A stretch of DNA of 64,000 nt from Nocardioides ochotonae (lineage in GTDB: Bacteria; Actinomycetota; Actinomycetes; Propionibacteriales; Nocardioidaceae): NCBI RefSeq assembly GCF_011420305.2, contig NZ_CP061769.1, forward strand, positions 1,103,001 to 1,167,000, given 5' to 3'. The position numbers were made by a program, and so were the translations under genes. The notes beneath the pieces are model-generated. The model did no database searches. It was not told the origin of the DNA and saw nothing but the letters and a program-made list of their open reading frames with translations. How positions within the stretch are numbered: the stretch's first letter is position 1; every line of letters begins with the position of its first letter. Below are positions 16,489-25,865 of this stretch, piece after piece.

Positions 16489-17379
16489 ATGCTGTTCCCC
16501 GAGTCGGTGCGCGCGGTCGCGGCCGCCGCGGGCGACCTGCCCGTCACCACCCCCGGCTACGACATCGAGGCGGCCCGGGCCGCCGCCCTTGAAGCCGCGC
16601 TCGCCGAGCCGCGCGAGGACGTCGCCGAGGTGCGCGACCTCGACGCCGACGGCGTCCGGTGCCGCCTGCACGTCCCCGAGGGCGCCGACACCGGACTGGT
16701 GCTGCACCTGCACGGCGGCGGCTTCGTCTTCCACGACGTCGACGTCCACGACGCGGCCGCCCGACGCCTGGCCAACCGCAGCGGTCTGCGGGTGCTGAGC
16801 GTGGACTACCGCCGGCCTCCCGAGCACCGCTTCCCCGCGGCGCCCGACGACGTCGACACGGTGCTGGCCTGGCTCGCGCGCGAGGACGGCGGAGCGGGAC
16901 TCGCCGGCGGCGGCGCGACGTACGCCCACGGCGACAGTGCGGGCGCCAACCTCGCCCTGGTCGCCGCCCTGCGCAACCCGGGCCGGATCGCCGCGCTCGC
17001 GCTGGTCTACCCCTTCCTCGACCCGACCCAGGCGGGGGAGTCCTACCGGACCGCCGCCGACGGCTTCGACCCGGCGGAGGCCGCCTGGTACTGGCAGCAG
17101 TACGCCGCCGGCCCCGACGACCTCGAGGACCCCGACCTGGCCCCGCTGCTCTCGGACCGGCTCGGCACGCTGCCGCCGACCCTGGTGGTGACCGCCGAGC
17201 ACGACCCGCTGCGCGACGAGGGCGAGGAGCTGGCCCGCCGCCTCGCGGCGGAGGGGGTCGAGGTCGTCGCGACCCGCTACCTGGGCCAGGTGCACGGGTT
17301 CTGGCGCCACAGCGATGTGTTCCCCGCCGCAGAGCCGCTCACCGTGCAGGTGGCCGGGTTCCTGCGTCTGCACGGGTGA
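16489..17379 (+). CDS. Alpha/beta hydrolase, hormone-sensitive-lipase (HSL) family
   Basis: The 296-aa product shows all marks of the HSL/abhydrolase_3 family: the oxyanion motif HLHGGGFVFHD near residues 69-79, the nucleophile elbow GDSAG near 145-149, the acid in AEHDPL, and the catalytic His in QVHGFW. Such enzymes hydrolyse short acyl or aryl esters in the cytosol. It follows the LOR-like gene by ten bases and is followed 17 bp later by rpiB, so the three may form an operon. In M. tuberculosis an esterase (lipP) also lies in the rpiB-nei neighbourhood, but that is a different family, so this is context rather than orthology. Confidence 0.92.
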   Translation: MLFPESVRAVAAAAGDLPVTTPGYDIEAARAAALEAALAEPREDVAEVRDLDADGVRCRLHVPEGADTGLVLHLHGGGFVFHDVDVHDAAARRLANRSGLRVLSVDYRRPPEHRFPAAPDDVDTVLAWLAREDGGAGLAGGGATYAHGDSAGANLALVAALRNPGRIAALALVYPFLDPTQAGESYRTAADGFDPAEAAWYWQQYAAGPDDLEDPDLAPLLSDRLGTLPPTLVVTAEHDPLRDEGEELARRLAAEGVEVVATRYLGQVHGFWRHSDVFPAAEPLTVQVAGFLRLHG

Positions 17380-17396
17380 CTGGAACAATCGGCACC

Positions 17397-17912
17397 ATGC
17401 GCGTGCACCTCGGCTCCGACCATGCCGGCCTCGACCTCAAGGACCACCTGATGAACTGGCTGGTCGACAACGGCTACGAGCCTGTCGACCACGGCCCCTT
17501 CGTCTACGACGCCCTCGACGACTACCCCGTCTTCTGCCTGCGCGCCGCCGAGGCGGTCGCCGCGGAGCGCGCCGAGGGCCTCGACAGCCTCGGCGTCGTC
17601 ATCGGCGGCTCCGGCAACGGCGAGCAGATGGCGGCCAACAAGGTCCTCGGCATCCGCGCCGCGCTGGTGTGGTCGACCGAGACCGCGGTGCTCGCCCGTG
17701 AGCACAACGACGCCAACGTGGTGTCGGTCGGTGGCCGCATGCACACCCTCGAGGAGATGACCTCCTTCGTCGGTGCGTTCCTCGCGACGCCGTTCACCGG
17801 CGACGAGCGCCACGTGCGCCGCATCGGCCAGCTGAGCTCCTATGAGCAGACCCGTGAGCTCCCGCCGCTGCCCGAGTCCGCGATCAACCCGCCGGTCGAC
17901 CCGCAGGCCTGA
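17397..17912 (+). CDS. rpiB: Ribose-5-phosphate isomerase B
   Basis: The 171-aa product interconverts ribose-5-phosphate and ribulose-5-phosphate in the pentose phosphate pathway. The N-terminus MRVHLGSDHAGLDLK and the loop GGSGNGEQMAANK are diagnostic. As in mycobacterial RpiB, the catalytic Cys of the enteric enzyme (in its GILICGTG segment) is replaced, and Glu76 in GNGEQ is the likely base. The C-terminal 30 residues (RRIGQLSSYEQTRELPPLPES) match actinobacterial members. The ATG is 17 bp after the hydrolase stop; the long open frame upstream is an overlap in another frame. Synteny with Rv2465c supports the call. Confidence 0.96.
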   Translation: MRVHLGSDHAGLDLKDHLMNWLVDNGYEPVDHGPFVYDALDDYPVFCLRAAEAVAAERAEGLDSLGVVIGGSGNGEQMAANKVLGIRAALVWSTETAVLAREHNDANVVSVGGRMHTLEEMTSFVGAFLATPFTGDERHVRRIGQLSSYEQTRELPPLPESAINPPVDPQA

Positions 17913-17923
17913 GCGACGCTCAG
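17909..17923. terminator. Small palindrome spanning both stop codons of rpiB and the sulfotransferase gene
   Basis: CTGAGCG-A-CGCTCAG is a perfect 7-bp inverted repeat containing the TGA of rpiB and, on the other strand, the TGA of the opposing gene. It could act as a weak bidirectional terminator. Confidence 0.35.
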
Positions 17924-19074
17924 CGGCGCAGCCGCCGGCGCACGCCCCGCAGGACCCGGAGCCCCTGGAGGACCGGTGCGGGGACCGTCGGCTGCTGCGC
18001 GGCCGCGGCCCGAGCCGCTGCGGCCCGGGGCATCCGCTCGATGGCGCGCTCGGCAACGATGTCGGACAGCGCCTGCGTCGCCACCCGGAGCAGCTCCTCG
18101 CTGCTCGGCGCGGGGGCGTCGGAGAAGTCGGAGGCGCGGGGACGCAGGTCCTGGAGGTCGCCGTGCACCTGGACGCCGCTGGCGCTCAGGAAGTCGATGT
18201 CGGCCTCGGCGACCTCCTCGCACCACTCGCGCCACTGGGCGGGCATCTTCAGGGAGTCGCCGTCCTGGGAGCCGAGGTGGTGCAGGCCGAGCCAGGACAG
18301 GCGGACGTGCCAGGGCGACCGGGCCCCGTGGGCCCCGCGGCGCCGCTGCTCGGGCGGCGCCACCTTGTTGACCAGGCGCAGCAGGTCGGTCTGGGCGCGG
18401 CCGATGGCGGCGTTCACCGGCTCGTCCGGCTCGGTCAGCTCCGTGGCCGGGACGTCGATGGCTGCGCAGAAGCGCTCCAGCAGCGTCGGGGTCGCCGTCC
18501 GGCTCGCCGGCATGGGTACGACGTGGACCCGCTCGGGCGGCACGTGGGCCGACCAGCGCTCGAGCAGGTCGGGCAGGTCGCGTCCGGCCCAGAACACCGC
18601 GGCCGGGGCGCCCGTGCGCGTCCGCAGGGAGTCGATGAAGGCGTCGAGGTCCTGGGTGATGCCGGCCTTGACCCGCTGCTGCCAGGCCGAGGGCACGATC
18701 CGTGAGAACGAGCGCAGCGTGATCACCAGGTGCAGGCGCGAGGGGCCCGCGGCGTCGACGAAGCGCTGCACCTGCTCGACGCTCATCGGCGCCAGCCGCT
18801 CGTCGGTGACGATCGCGCGCGGCAGGGTCGACGCGGCGAGCTCGCGCTGGAAGTCATCGACGGAGCCCACGATCGCGGCCGGGTCCCGCTGCGGGTCGAC
18901 CTTTTCGCGCAGCGCGAGCATCAGCCAGTAGTTGTCGCGCCGGCTGCGCGGCACCATGTCGACCCCGTGGCGCGCGAGCGCGTCGGTGGACCCGAAGAGG
19001 GTCTCCTGCAGATAGGTCGTGCCCGTCTTCGGCAGCCCGACGTGGACGAAAAGATCCCGCACCGGTTCGACCAT
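17920..19074 (-). CDS. Sulfotransferase-family protein
   Basis: The 384-aa product begins LFVHVGLPKTGTTYLQETLF; GLPKTGTT (13-20) is the 5'-phosphosulfate binding loop that recognises PAPS. A second conserved stretch, LHLVITLRSFSRIVPSAWQQRVK, fits the 3'-phosphate binding site (Arg and Ser). These enzymes transfer sulfate from PAPS to glycans, lipids or small molecules; the acceptor is unknown. The C-terminal 40 residues are Ala/Arg-rich and end in a basic helix (LRVLRGVRRRLRR). The Met at 19074 is supported by TAGAAT seven bases upstream; a longer frame reaching 19290 would overlap the divergent nei gene. Confidence 0.88.
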   Translation of the reverse strand: MVEPVRDLFVHVGLPKTGTTYLQETLFGSTDALARHGVDMVPRSRRDNYWLMLALREKVDPQRDPAAIVGSVDDFQRELAASTLPRAIVTDERLAPMSVEQVQRFVDAAGPSRLHLVITLRSFSRIVPSAWQQRVKAGITQDLDAFIDSLRTRTGAPAAVFWAGRDLPDLLERWSAHVPPERVHVVPMPASRTATPTLLERFCAAIDVPATELTEPDEPVNAAIGRAQTDLLRLVNKVAPPEQRRRGAHGARSPWHVRLSWLGLHHLGSQDGDSLKMPAQWREWCEEVAEADIDFLSASGVQVHGDLQDLRPRASDFSDAPAPSSEELLRVATQALSDIVAERAIERMPRAAAARAAAAQQPTVPAPVLQGLRVLRGVRRRLRR

Positions 19075-19081
19075 GCGGCGG

Positions 19082-19087
19082 ATTCTA
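19082..19087 (-). promoter_or_regulatory. -10 element TAGAAT of the sulfotransferase gene
   Basis: TAGAAT on the reverse strand is seven bases before the ATG at 19074, consistent with leaderless transcription. Confidence 0.55.
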
Positions 19088-19135
19088 GTGTGGGGGCGAC
19101 CCCCATCCGTGGTTGCCCCGTCGAAGGAGTTCCGA

Positions 19136-19990
19136 TTGCCCGAGGGACACACCCTGCACCGTCTCGCCGGCCAGCTGCGACGTGTGTTCGCCGGCAGCGC
19201 CGTGCGGGTCGGGAGCCCGCAGGGGCGCTTCGCGGAGTCCGCCGCCCTGCTCGACGGCAGCGTCCTGGAGGGCGCCGAGGCCTGGGGCAAGCACCTGTTC
19301 GTCGAGTTCGCCGGGGAGCGGTTCGTCCACGTCCACCTCGGCCTCTACGGCAGGTTCGACGTGCACGACGGACTCGACCCGGAGGTCGAGGAGGTCCCCG
19401 ACCCGGTGGGCCAGGTGCGCCTGCGGCTGGTGCGCGCGGACGCCACGGCGTACGCCGACCTGCGCGGCGCGACGGCGTGCGAGCTGCTCACCGCCGCGCA
19501 GCGCGAGGCGATCATCGAGCGGTCCGGACCGGACCCGCTGCGGGCGGACGCCGACCCGGACCGCGCGTGGGAGCGGATCCGTCGCAGCCGCTCGCCGATC
19601 GGCGGGCTGCTGATGGACCAGTCGGTCCTCGCAGGCGTCGGCAACGTCTACCGCGCCGAGGTGCTGTTCCGGCACCGCATCGATCCGCTGCGACCGGGCA
19701 ACACCCTGCGCCAGGGGCAGTTCCGCGCGATCTGGGACGACCTGGTCGAGCTGATGGCCGAGGGCGTGCGCACCGGGCGCATCGACACCGTGCGGCCCGA
19801 GCACACGCCGGAGGCCATGGGGCGCGCGCCGCGGCGCGACGACCACGGCGGTGAGGTCTACGTCTACCGGCGCCAGGGCCAGCCCTGCCTGGTGTGCGGC
19901 GCGTCGGTCCGCACCGAGGTCCTCCAGGGGCGCAACCTGTTCTGGTGCCCGCGGTGCCAGCCGCGGTTCCGCTCGCGGGCCGTACAGTGA
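19136..19990 (+). CDS. nei: Formamidopyrimidine-DNA glycosylase/endonuclease VIII family (Nei1-like)
   Basis: The 284-aa product excises oxidised bases and nicks the abasic site. The start is a TTG at 19136: translation from it yields Met-Pro-Glu-Gly-His, and after Met removal Pro becomes the catalytic N-terminal nucleophile with Glu as general acid, so no other start can be right. AAGGAG is correctly spaced upstream. Other landmarks are AWGKHLF, HVHLGLYGRF, DLRGATACE, the H2TH region (SPIGGLLMDQSVLAGVGNVYRAEVLFRHRIDP) and a C-terminal zinc finger CLVC..CPRC. It closely resembles M. tuberculosis Nei1 (Rv2464c), which also neighbours rpiB. Confidence 0.95.
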   Translation: MPEGHTLHRLAGQLRRVFAGSAVRVGSPQGRFAESAALLDGSVLEGAEAWGKHLFVEFAGERFVHVHLGLYGRFDVHDGLDPEVEEVPDPVGQVRLRLVRADATAYADLRGATACELLTAAQREAIIERSGPDPLRADADPDRAWERIRRSRSPIGGLLMDQSVLAGVGNVYRAEVLFRHRIDPLRPGNTLRQGQFRAIWDDLVELMAEGVRTGRIDTVRPEHTPEAMGRAPRRDDHGGEVYVYRRQGQPCLVCGASVRTEVLQGRNLFWCPRCQPRFRSRAVQ

Positions 19991-20019
19991 CCTCCACCCC
20001 CACGAAGGACACCCGCCCG

Positions 20020-21117
20020 ATGGACGCGTCGTTACCCGCTGCCGGCCGCCCGCGGCCGTCGCTGGTCAAGCGCGTCCAGACGTCGTGGAACCGCGGTCTG
20101 CTGCACGAGTACCGTCTGGTCGGCGCGCTGGCGCTGGTGACCGCGCTGCTGCCGGGCGCCGTCGCGATCTCGCCCGGCGACGTGCCGATGAACCTGTTCA
20201 TGGTGCCGATGCTGATCGGCAGCCTCGTGCTCGGGCCGCGTCAGCTGCACTGGTTCGTGATCTGGGTGCTGGTCATGCTGCTGTTCGCGCTGACCATGGA
20301 GCCGTCCATCACGGGGCGCACGGCGGCCTCGGTCGGCGTGCTGTTCCTGATGGCCCTGATCGTGCTGCTGTCGTCGTTTCGCCGCTCGCGGCTGGGCGTG
20401 GCCGGCGCGATGGGCGAGTCGATGCTGGTGGACCTGCGCGACCGGATCATCAACCAGGGCGGCGTGCCGACCCTGCCCCGCGGCTGGCGGGTGGAGTCGG
20501 CGCTGCGCTCGGCCGGCGGTACGCCGTTCGCCGGCGACTTCATGGTCGCCACGATGCCGGAGTCGCACCGCATCGAGATGGTCGTCGTCGACGTGTCCGG
20601 CAAGGGCGAGCAGGCCGGCACCCGGGCGCTGATGCTGTCCGGCGCGTTCGGCGGCCTGCTCGGGGCGCTGCCGCCCGAGCAGTTCCTGCCCTGCGCCAAC
20701 GACTACCTGCTGCGCCAGGGCTGGGGCGAGGGGTTCGCGACCGCCATCCACCTCTCCGTGGACCTGCGCTCGGGTGACTTCGCGGTCCGCAGCGCTGGCC
20801 ACCCGCCGGCCCTGCACCGCGCCGCCGGGTCCGGGCGCTGGAGCATCCTGGAGAGCTCCGGCCCGGTGCTCGGGCTGATCGCCGACGCCGAGTTCGTCGG
20901 CGTGCACGGCGTCCTGGACCACGGCGACGCGGTCCTGCTCTACACCGACGGCATGGTCGAGGAGCCGCGTCGCGACATCGAGCTCGGCATCGACCGGCTG
21001 CTGGGTCAGGCGGAGGGGCTGCTGCGCGGCGACTTCGCCGGCGCGGCCGACCTGCTGGTCGACGCGCTGGGCTCGCGCGCGGACGACCGCGCGGTGCTGG
21101 TGCTCAACCGGCTGTGA
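20020..21117 (+). CDS. Membrane-anchored PP2C/SpoIIE-type serine phosphatase
   Basis: The 365-aa product has several hydrophobic helices in its first 125 residues (LVGALALVTALLPGAVAI, NLFMVPMLIGSLVL, WFVIWVLVMLLFALTM, VLFLMALIVLLSSF), a short linker, then a SpoIIE phosphatase domain: GGTPFAGDFMVATMPE, VVVDVSGKGEQAGTRALML (metal-binding Asp) and DGDAVLLYTDGMVEEPR-like. Such proteins dephosphorylate anti-sigma antagonists or other phosphoproteins. No N-terminal sensor other than the membrane part is seen. ATG 20020 has GAAGGA upstream; a GTG at 19987 overlaps the nei stop (GTGA) and is an alternative. The nearest sigma factor gene (14,074) is not adjacent, so no partner can be assigned. Confidence 0.88.
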   Translation: MDASLPAAGRPRPSLVKRVQTSWNRGLLHEYRLVGALALVTALLPGAVAISPGDVPMNLFMVPMLIGSLVLGPRQLHWFVIWVLVMLLFALTMEPSITGRTAASVGVLFLMALIVLLSSFRRSRLGVAGAMGESMLVDLRDRIINQGGVPTLPRGWRVESALRSAGGTPFAGDFMVATMPESHRIEMVVVDVSGKGEQAGTRALMLSGAFGGLLGALPPEQFLPCANDYLLRQGWGEGFATAIHLSVDLRSGDFAVRSAGHPPALHRAAGSGRWSILESSGPVLGLIADAEFVGVHGVLDHGDAVLLYTDGMVEEPRRDIELGIDRLLGQAEGLLRGDFAGAADLLVDALGSRADDRAVLVLNRL

Positions 21118-21121
21118 GTCG

Positions 21122-21140
21122 CCGGCGCCCCGGGCGCCGG
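21122..21140 (+). terminator. Possible terminator after the phosphatase gene
   Basis: A 19-nt perfect palindrome (CCGGCGCCC-C-GGGCGCCGG) starts five bases after the stop. It can form a GC-rich hairpin with a shortened stem. Confidence 0.45.
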
Positions 21141-21224
21141 AGCCCGGGCCCGTTTGGGGCGCAGCGGGCGCGGTGTGGCACCATGACTTCCGGTCTGGGT
21201 GCGCGCACGCGTGTCACGACCAGT

Positions 21225-21295
21225 GCGGATGTAGCTCAATGGTAGAGCCCCAGTCTTCCAAACTGGCTACGCGGGTTCGATTCCCGTCATCCGCT
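21225..21295 (+). tRNA. tRNA-Gly (anticodon TCC)
   Basis: The acceptor stem pairs GCGGATG with CATCCGC. The D arm (TAGCTCAATGGTAGAGC), the anticodon arm CCAGT-CTTCCAA-ACTGG and the T arm CGGG-TTCGATT-CCCG are all intact. The anticodon TCC reads GGA/GGG. The CCA end is not encoded. Confidence 0.97.
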
Positions 21296-21301
21296 CCGAG
21301 G

Positions 21302-21339
21302 AGTCGTCCGGGCCGTCCAACACGGCTCGGAGGACGACT
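21302..21339 (+). other. Hairpin between the two tRNA genes
   Basis: AGTCGTCC and GGACGACT form a perfect 8-bp base, with an inner GCCGT/ACGGC helix. It could act as a terminator for tRNA-Gly or as a processing site in a Gly-Pro precursor. Confidence 0.55.
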
Positions 21340-21343
21340 TGTG

Positions 21344-21416
21344 CGGGGCGTAGCGTAGTGGCTAGCGCGCCTGCTTTGGGAGCAGGAGATCGCAGGTTCG
21401 AGTCCTGTCGCCCCGA
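21344..21416 (+). tRNA. tRNA-Pro (anticodon TGG)
   Basis: The acceptor stem pairs CGGGGCG with CGCCCCG, the anticodon arm is CCTGC-TTTGGGA-GCAGG, and the T arm is GCAGG-TTCGAGT-CCTGT. The anticodon TGG reads CCA/CCG. CCA is not encoded. The gene ends 72 bp before tig. Confidence 0.97.
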
Positions 21417-21488
21417 CGCACTGACCACCACCATCACTCACGGCGATCCCTGCGGGTCGCCACGAATCAGATTGACAGGAGACAGCCT

Positions 21489-22913
21489 GTGAAGAGCGCC
21501 GTCGAGACCTTGAGCCCGACCAGGGCCAAGCTGACCGTCGAGGTGCCCTTCGAGGAGCTCAAGCCGAGCCTCGACGCGGCGTACAAGCGGATCGCCCAGC
21601 AGATCAACGTCCCCGGCTTCCGCCGCGGGAAGGTGCCCCCGATGGTCATCGACCGTCAGGTGGGCCGCGCTGCGGTGCTCGACGAGGCCGTCAACGAGGT
21701 GCTCCCGAAGAAGTACGTCGAGGCGCTCGAGGCCAACTCCCTCCAGCCGCTCGCGCAGCCGGAGATCGAGGTGACGCGCTTCGAGGACAACGAGGCGCTC
21801 GAGTTCACCGCCGAGGTCGACGTCAAGCCCGAGATCGAGCTCCCGGCCTACGAGGGCCTCGAGGCCGAGGTCGAGGACATCGAGGTCTCCGACGAGGACG
21901 TCGAGGAGCAGGTCAACGCGCTGCGTGAGCGCTTCGCGACCCTGCGCGACGTCGAGCGGCCCGCCGCCGACGGCGACTTCGTGGTGCTCGACCTGGTGGC
22001 GACCAAGGACGGCGAGACCGTCGACGGCGCCGAGGTCAGCGGCATGTCCTACCAGGTCGGCCGCGGCGGCATGATCGACGGCCTCGACGAGGCCCTGGTC
22101 GGCCTCTCGGCCGGCGAGGAGAAGGTCTTCACCTCCGAGCTCGTCGGTGGCGACCTGGTCGGCCAGCAGGTCGAGGTGGCCGTCAAGGTCTCCCAGGTCC
22201 AGGAGCAGGAGCTCCCCGAGTACGACGACGAGTTCGCCCAGCTCGCCTCGGAGTTCGACACCGTCGAGGAGCTCAGCGTCGACGTGCGCGAGCGCCTCGG
22301 CCGCGGCAAGCGCCTCGAGCAGGCCGCTGCCGCCCGCGACGCCGTCCTCGAGGCGCTGCTGGAGAAGGTCGAGATCCCGCTGCCCGAGAGCATCGTCACC
22401 GACGAGCTCAACGCGCGCCGCCAGAACATCGAGCAGCAGCTCGCCTACGCCGGCATCACGATGGAGAAGTACCTCGAGGACGAGGGCCAGACCATCGACG
22501 AGTTCGAGGCCGAGCTCGAGCGCCGGGTCCGCGACGCGGTCGCCGCCCAGTTCATCCTGGACGAGATCGCGAAGAAGGAGGAGCTCGGGATCGACCAGAA
22601 CGAGCTCACCCAGCACATGATCCGACGCGCCCAGCAGTCCGGCCAGGACCCGCAGGAGTTCGTCAACCACATGGTCGAGCACAACCACATCCCCGACCTC
22701 GTGCAGGAGATCCTGCGCGGCAAGGCGCTGGCGACCCTGGTCGAGGCGGCCGTGGTCAAGGACGCCTCCGGCAACGTGGTGGACCTGAAGAACCTGCGTC
22801 CCGACGGCTCCATCGGTGAGCCCGCCGACGAGACCGAGGCCGGCGAGGAGTCCGCCGACGCCGCGTCCGAGGACGAGGCGAAGGACGACGCGGAGAAGTC
22901 CGCCGAGGCCTGA
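21489..22913 (+). CDS. tig: Trigger factor, ribosome-associated chaperone
   Basis: The 474-aa product has the ribosome-binding N-domain (VPGFRRGKVPPMVIDRQVG carries the GFRxGxxP signature), a central FKBP-type prolyl isomerase domain (about 150-240) and a helical C-terminal domain, then an acidic, Ala/Glu-rich tail (last 40 residues). It binds nascent chains at the tunnel exit. The GTG start has AGGAGA upstream (GACAGGAGACAGCCTGTG). It is followed by a strong terminator, but the order tig-clpP1-clpP2-clpX is conserved across bacteria and places folding beside degradation. Confidence 0.97.
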   Translation: MKSAVETLSPTRAKLTVEVPFEELKPSLDAAYKRIAQQINVPGFRRGKVPPMVIDRQVGRAAVLDEAVNEVLPKKYVEALEANSLQPLAQPEIEVTRFEDNEALEFTAEVDVKPEIELPAYEGLEAEVEDIEVSDEDVEEQVNALRERFATLRDVERPAADGDFVVLDLVATKDGETVDGAEVSGMSYQVGRGGMIDGLDEALVGLSAGEEKVFTSELVGGDLVGQQVEVAVKVSQVQEQELPEYDDEFAQLASEFDTVEELSVDVRERLGRGKRLEQAAAARDAVLEALLEKVEIPLPESIVTDELNARRQNIEQQLAYAGITMEKYLEDEGQTIDEFEAELERRVRDAVAAQFILDEIAKKEELGIDQNELTQHMIRRAQQSGQDPQEFVNHMVEHNHIPDLVQEILRGKALATLVEAAVVKDASGNVVDLKNLRPDGSIGEPADETEAGEESADAASEDEAKDDAEKSAEA

Positions 22914-22929
22914 TCCTCCAGCGACACCG

Positions 22930-22963
22930 ACAACGCCCTCCCGGTCCGCCGGGAGGGCGTTGT
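22930..22963 (+). terminator. Intrinsic terminator after tig
   Basis: A perfect 15-bp stem (ACAACGCCCTCCCGG and complement) with a TCCG loop lies 16 bp after the tig stop. Confidence 0.9.
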
Positions 22964-22997
22964 GCGTTCGCGCACCCGGCGCGCGCGACGACGAAAT

Positions 22998-23012
22998 CCG
23001 CTGTCGGCGAAC
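22998..23012 (+). promoter_or_regulatory. Candidate ClgR box upstream of clpP1
   Basis: CCGC-TGTCG-GCGAAC fits the CGC-N5-GCG core of the ClgR operator known upstream of clp genes in other actinobacteria, although the central base differs from the consensus I recall. It lies 50-65 bp before the clpP1 start, a suitable place for an activator. Confidence 0.45.
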
Positions 23013-23050
23013 AGTGGGGGATAGACCGTGGAACTGTCCGGCCCACGGGC

Positions 23051-23056
23051 TAGGGT
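23051..23056 (+). promoter_or_regulatory. -10 element TAGGGT of clpP1
   Basis: TAGGGT lies six bases before the GTG at 23063, predicting a leaderless transcript for clpP1P2. Confidence 0.55.
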
Positions 23057-23062
23057 CGCAGC

Positions 23063-23704
23063 GTGACCCAGAACTCGAGCCCCTCGTACGACCACCAGAT
23101 GGGCGGTGGCGGCGGCATCAACGTCCTCGACGACCACATCTACCAGCGTCTGCTCCGCGAGCGCATCGTGTTCCTCGGTTCCGAGGTCCGCGACCAGAAC
23201 GCCAACGCGATCTGCGCCCAGCTGCTGCTGCTGTCGGCGGAGGATCCCGAGGCCGACATCTTCCTGCACATCAACAGCCCCGGTGGCTCGGTGGACGCCG
23301 GCATGGCGATCTACGACACGATGAACTACATCCCCAACGACGTCGCGACCGTGGGCATGGGCCTGGCTGCGTCGATGGGGCAGTTCCTGCTCTGCGCCGG
23401 CACCAGGGGCAAGCGCTACGCCCTGCCGCACGCCCGGATCATGATGCACCAGCCCTCCTCGGGCATGGGCGGCTCCGCCTCGGACATCAAGATCCAGGCC
23501 CAGCAGTCGCTGCACATCAAGAAGGTGCTGCTCCAGCTCATCTCCGAGCACACCGGCCAGAGCGTCGAGCAGGTCGAGGCCGACGCCGACCGTGACCGCT
23601 GGTTCACCGCCCAGGAGGCGCTCGAGTACGGCCTGGTCGACAAGGTCGTCAAGAGCGCCCGCGAAGCCGCCGACGACGGCCGCCCGGCCCACACGAAGGA
23701 CTGA
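23063..23704 (+). CDS. clpP1: ATP-dependent Clp protease proteolytic subunit 1
   Basis: The 213-aa product is a ClpP serine peptidase with catalytic Ser104 ([11 protein letters not shown]), His129 (ARIMMHQPS) and Asp178 (ADRDRWFTA). Actinobacterial ClpP1 and ClpP2 form mixed double-heptamer rings that work with ClpX or ClpC1. The GTG start is supported by the upstream -10 and by the usual N-terminal length with a glycine-rich propeptide ([10 protein letters not shown]). Four bases separate it from clpP2. Confidence 0.97.
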   Translation: MTQNSSPSYDHQMGGGGGINVLDDHIYQRLLRERIVFLGSEVRDQNANAICAQLLLLSAEDPEADIFLHINSPGGSVDAGMAIYDTMNYIPNDVATVGMGLAASMGQFLLCAGTRGKRYALPHARIMMHQPSSGMGGSASDIKIQAQQSLHIKKVLLQLISEHTGQSVEQVEADADRDRWFTAQEALEYGLVDKVVKSAREAADDGRPAHTKD

Positions 23705-23708
23705 CGAC

Positions 23709-24371
23709 ATGTCCCAGATTCCCCAGGGCACCCACAGCCCCGAGCTCAGCCCGTCGATGAACTACTACATCCCCCAGTGGGAGGAGCGGACGTCGTACGG
23801 CTTCCGCCGCATCGACCCCTACGCCAAGCTGTTCGAGGACCGCATCATCTACCTCGGCACGCCGATCTCCGACGACGTGGCCAACGCCGTGATCGCCCAG
23901 CTGCTGTGCCTGCAGTCGATGAACCCCGACCAGGACATCAGCATCTACATCAACAGCCCCGGTGGCTCCTTCACCGCGCTGACCGCCATCTACGACACGA
24001 TCGGGTTCATCAAGCCCGACGTGCAGACGGTGTGCATCGGCCAGGCGGCGTCGGCCGCTGCGGTGCTGCTGGCCGCCGGTGCCCCCGGCAAGCGCCTGGC
24101 GCTGCCGAACAGCCGGATCCTCATCCACCAGCCCTACACCGAGGGCACGTTCGGCCAGACCTCCGACATCGAGATCCAGGCCAACGAGATCCTGCGCATG
24201 CGCGCGCTGCTCGAGGCGATGCTCAGCAAGCACAGCGGCCGGCCGATCGAGGAGGTCAGCCGCGACATCGAGCGCGACAAGATCCTCACCGCGGACGCGG
24301 CGGTCGAGTACGGGCTGATCGACTCGGTGCTCGAGTCGCTCAAGACCAGCCCCGTCCTCACCGCTCCCTGA
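23709..24371 (+). CDS. clpP2: ATP-dependent Clp protease proteolytic subunit 2
   Basis: The 220-aa product is the second ClpP paralogue, with Ser115 (GQAASAAAVLL), His140 (SRILIHQPY) and Asp190 (DIERDKILTA). It differs from ClpP1 in having EGTFGQTSDIEIQANEILRMR, the usual handle-helix sequence of ClpP2. It starts four bases after the clpP1 stop, so both subunits are made from one transcript in similar amounts. A long composite hairpin separates it from clpX. Confidence 0.97.
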   Translation: MSQIPQGTHSPELSPSMNYYIPQWEERTSYGFRRIDPYAKLFEDRIIYLGTPISDDVANAVIAQLLCLQSMNPDQDISIYINSPGGSFTALTAIYDTIGFIKPDVQTVCIGQAASAAAVLLAAGAPGKRLALPNSRILIHQPYTEGTFGQTSDIEIQANEILRMRALLEAMLSKHSGRPIEEVSRDIERDKILTADAAVEYGLIDSVLESLKTSPVLTAP

Positions 24372-24385
24372 TCACCCGCCATGCC

Positions 24386-24432
24386 GGTACGCCGTGTCCG
24401 GGTCCCGACCGGGACCCGGCACGGGGTACCGT
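24386..24432 (+). terminator. Long hairpin between clpP2 and clpX
   Basis: CGGTAC and GTACCG enclose a central CCGGGTCCC/GGGACCCGG stem with CCGTG/CACGG below it, with small bulges. It likely terminates or attenuates clpP1P2 transcription before clpX. Confidence 0.75.
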
Positions 24433-24470
24433 CGTCGAAGTTTCGCTCGCGTTGAGGAGGATGACCGTCC

Positions 24471-25751
<1,281 letters not shown>

Positions 25752-25865
25752 TCGGGTCCCGGCCGGACCGCGTCCGGCCGGTGCCCGCCAGTCCGGGGGA
25801 TTCCCGGCGCGGCCTCGCCCGGCGACGATAGGCTGATTCCTCATCAATCTCGGCGGAGGGCAGCG

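Noticed and set aside
21417..21488. Riboswitch or third tRNA before tig
   Set aside because: Only a short imperfect GGCGATCCC/GGGTCGCC hairpin is present; no tRNA fold or known riboswitch core.
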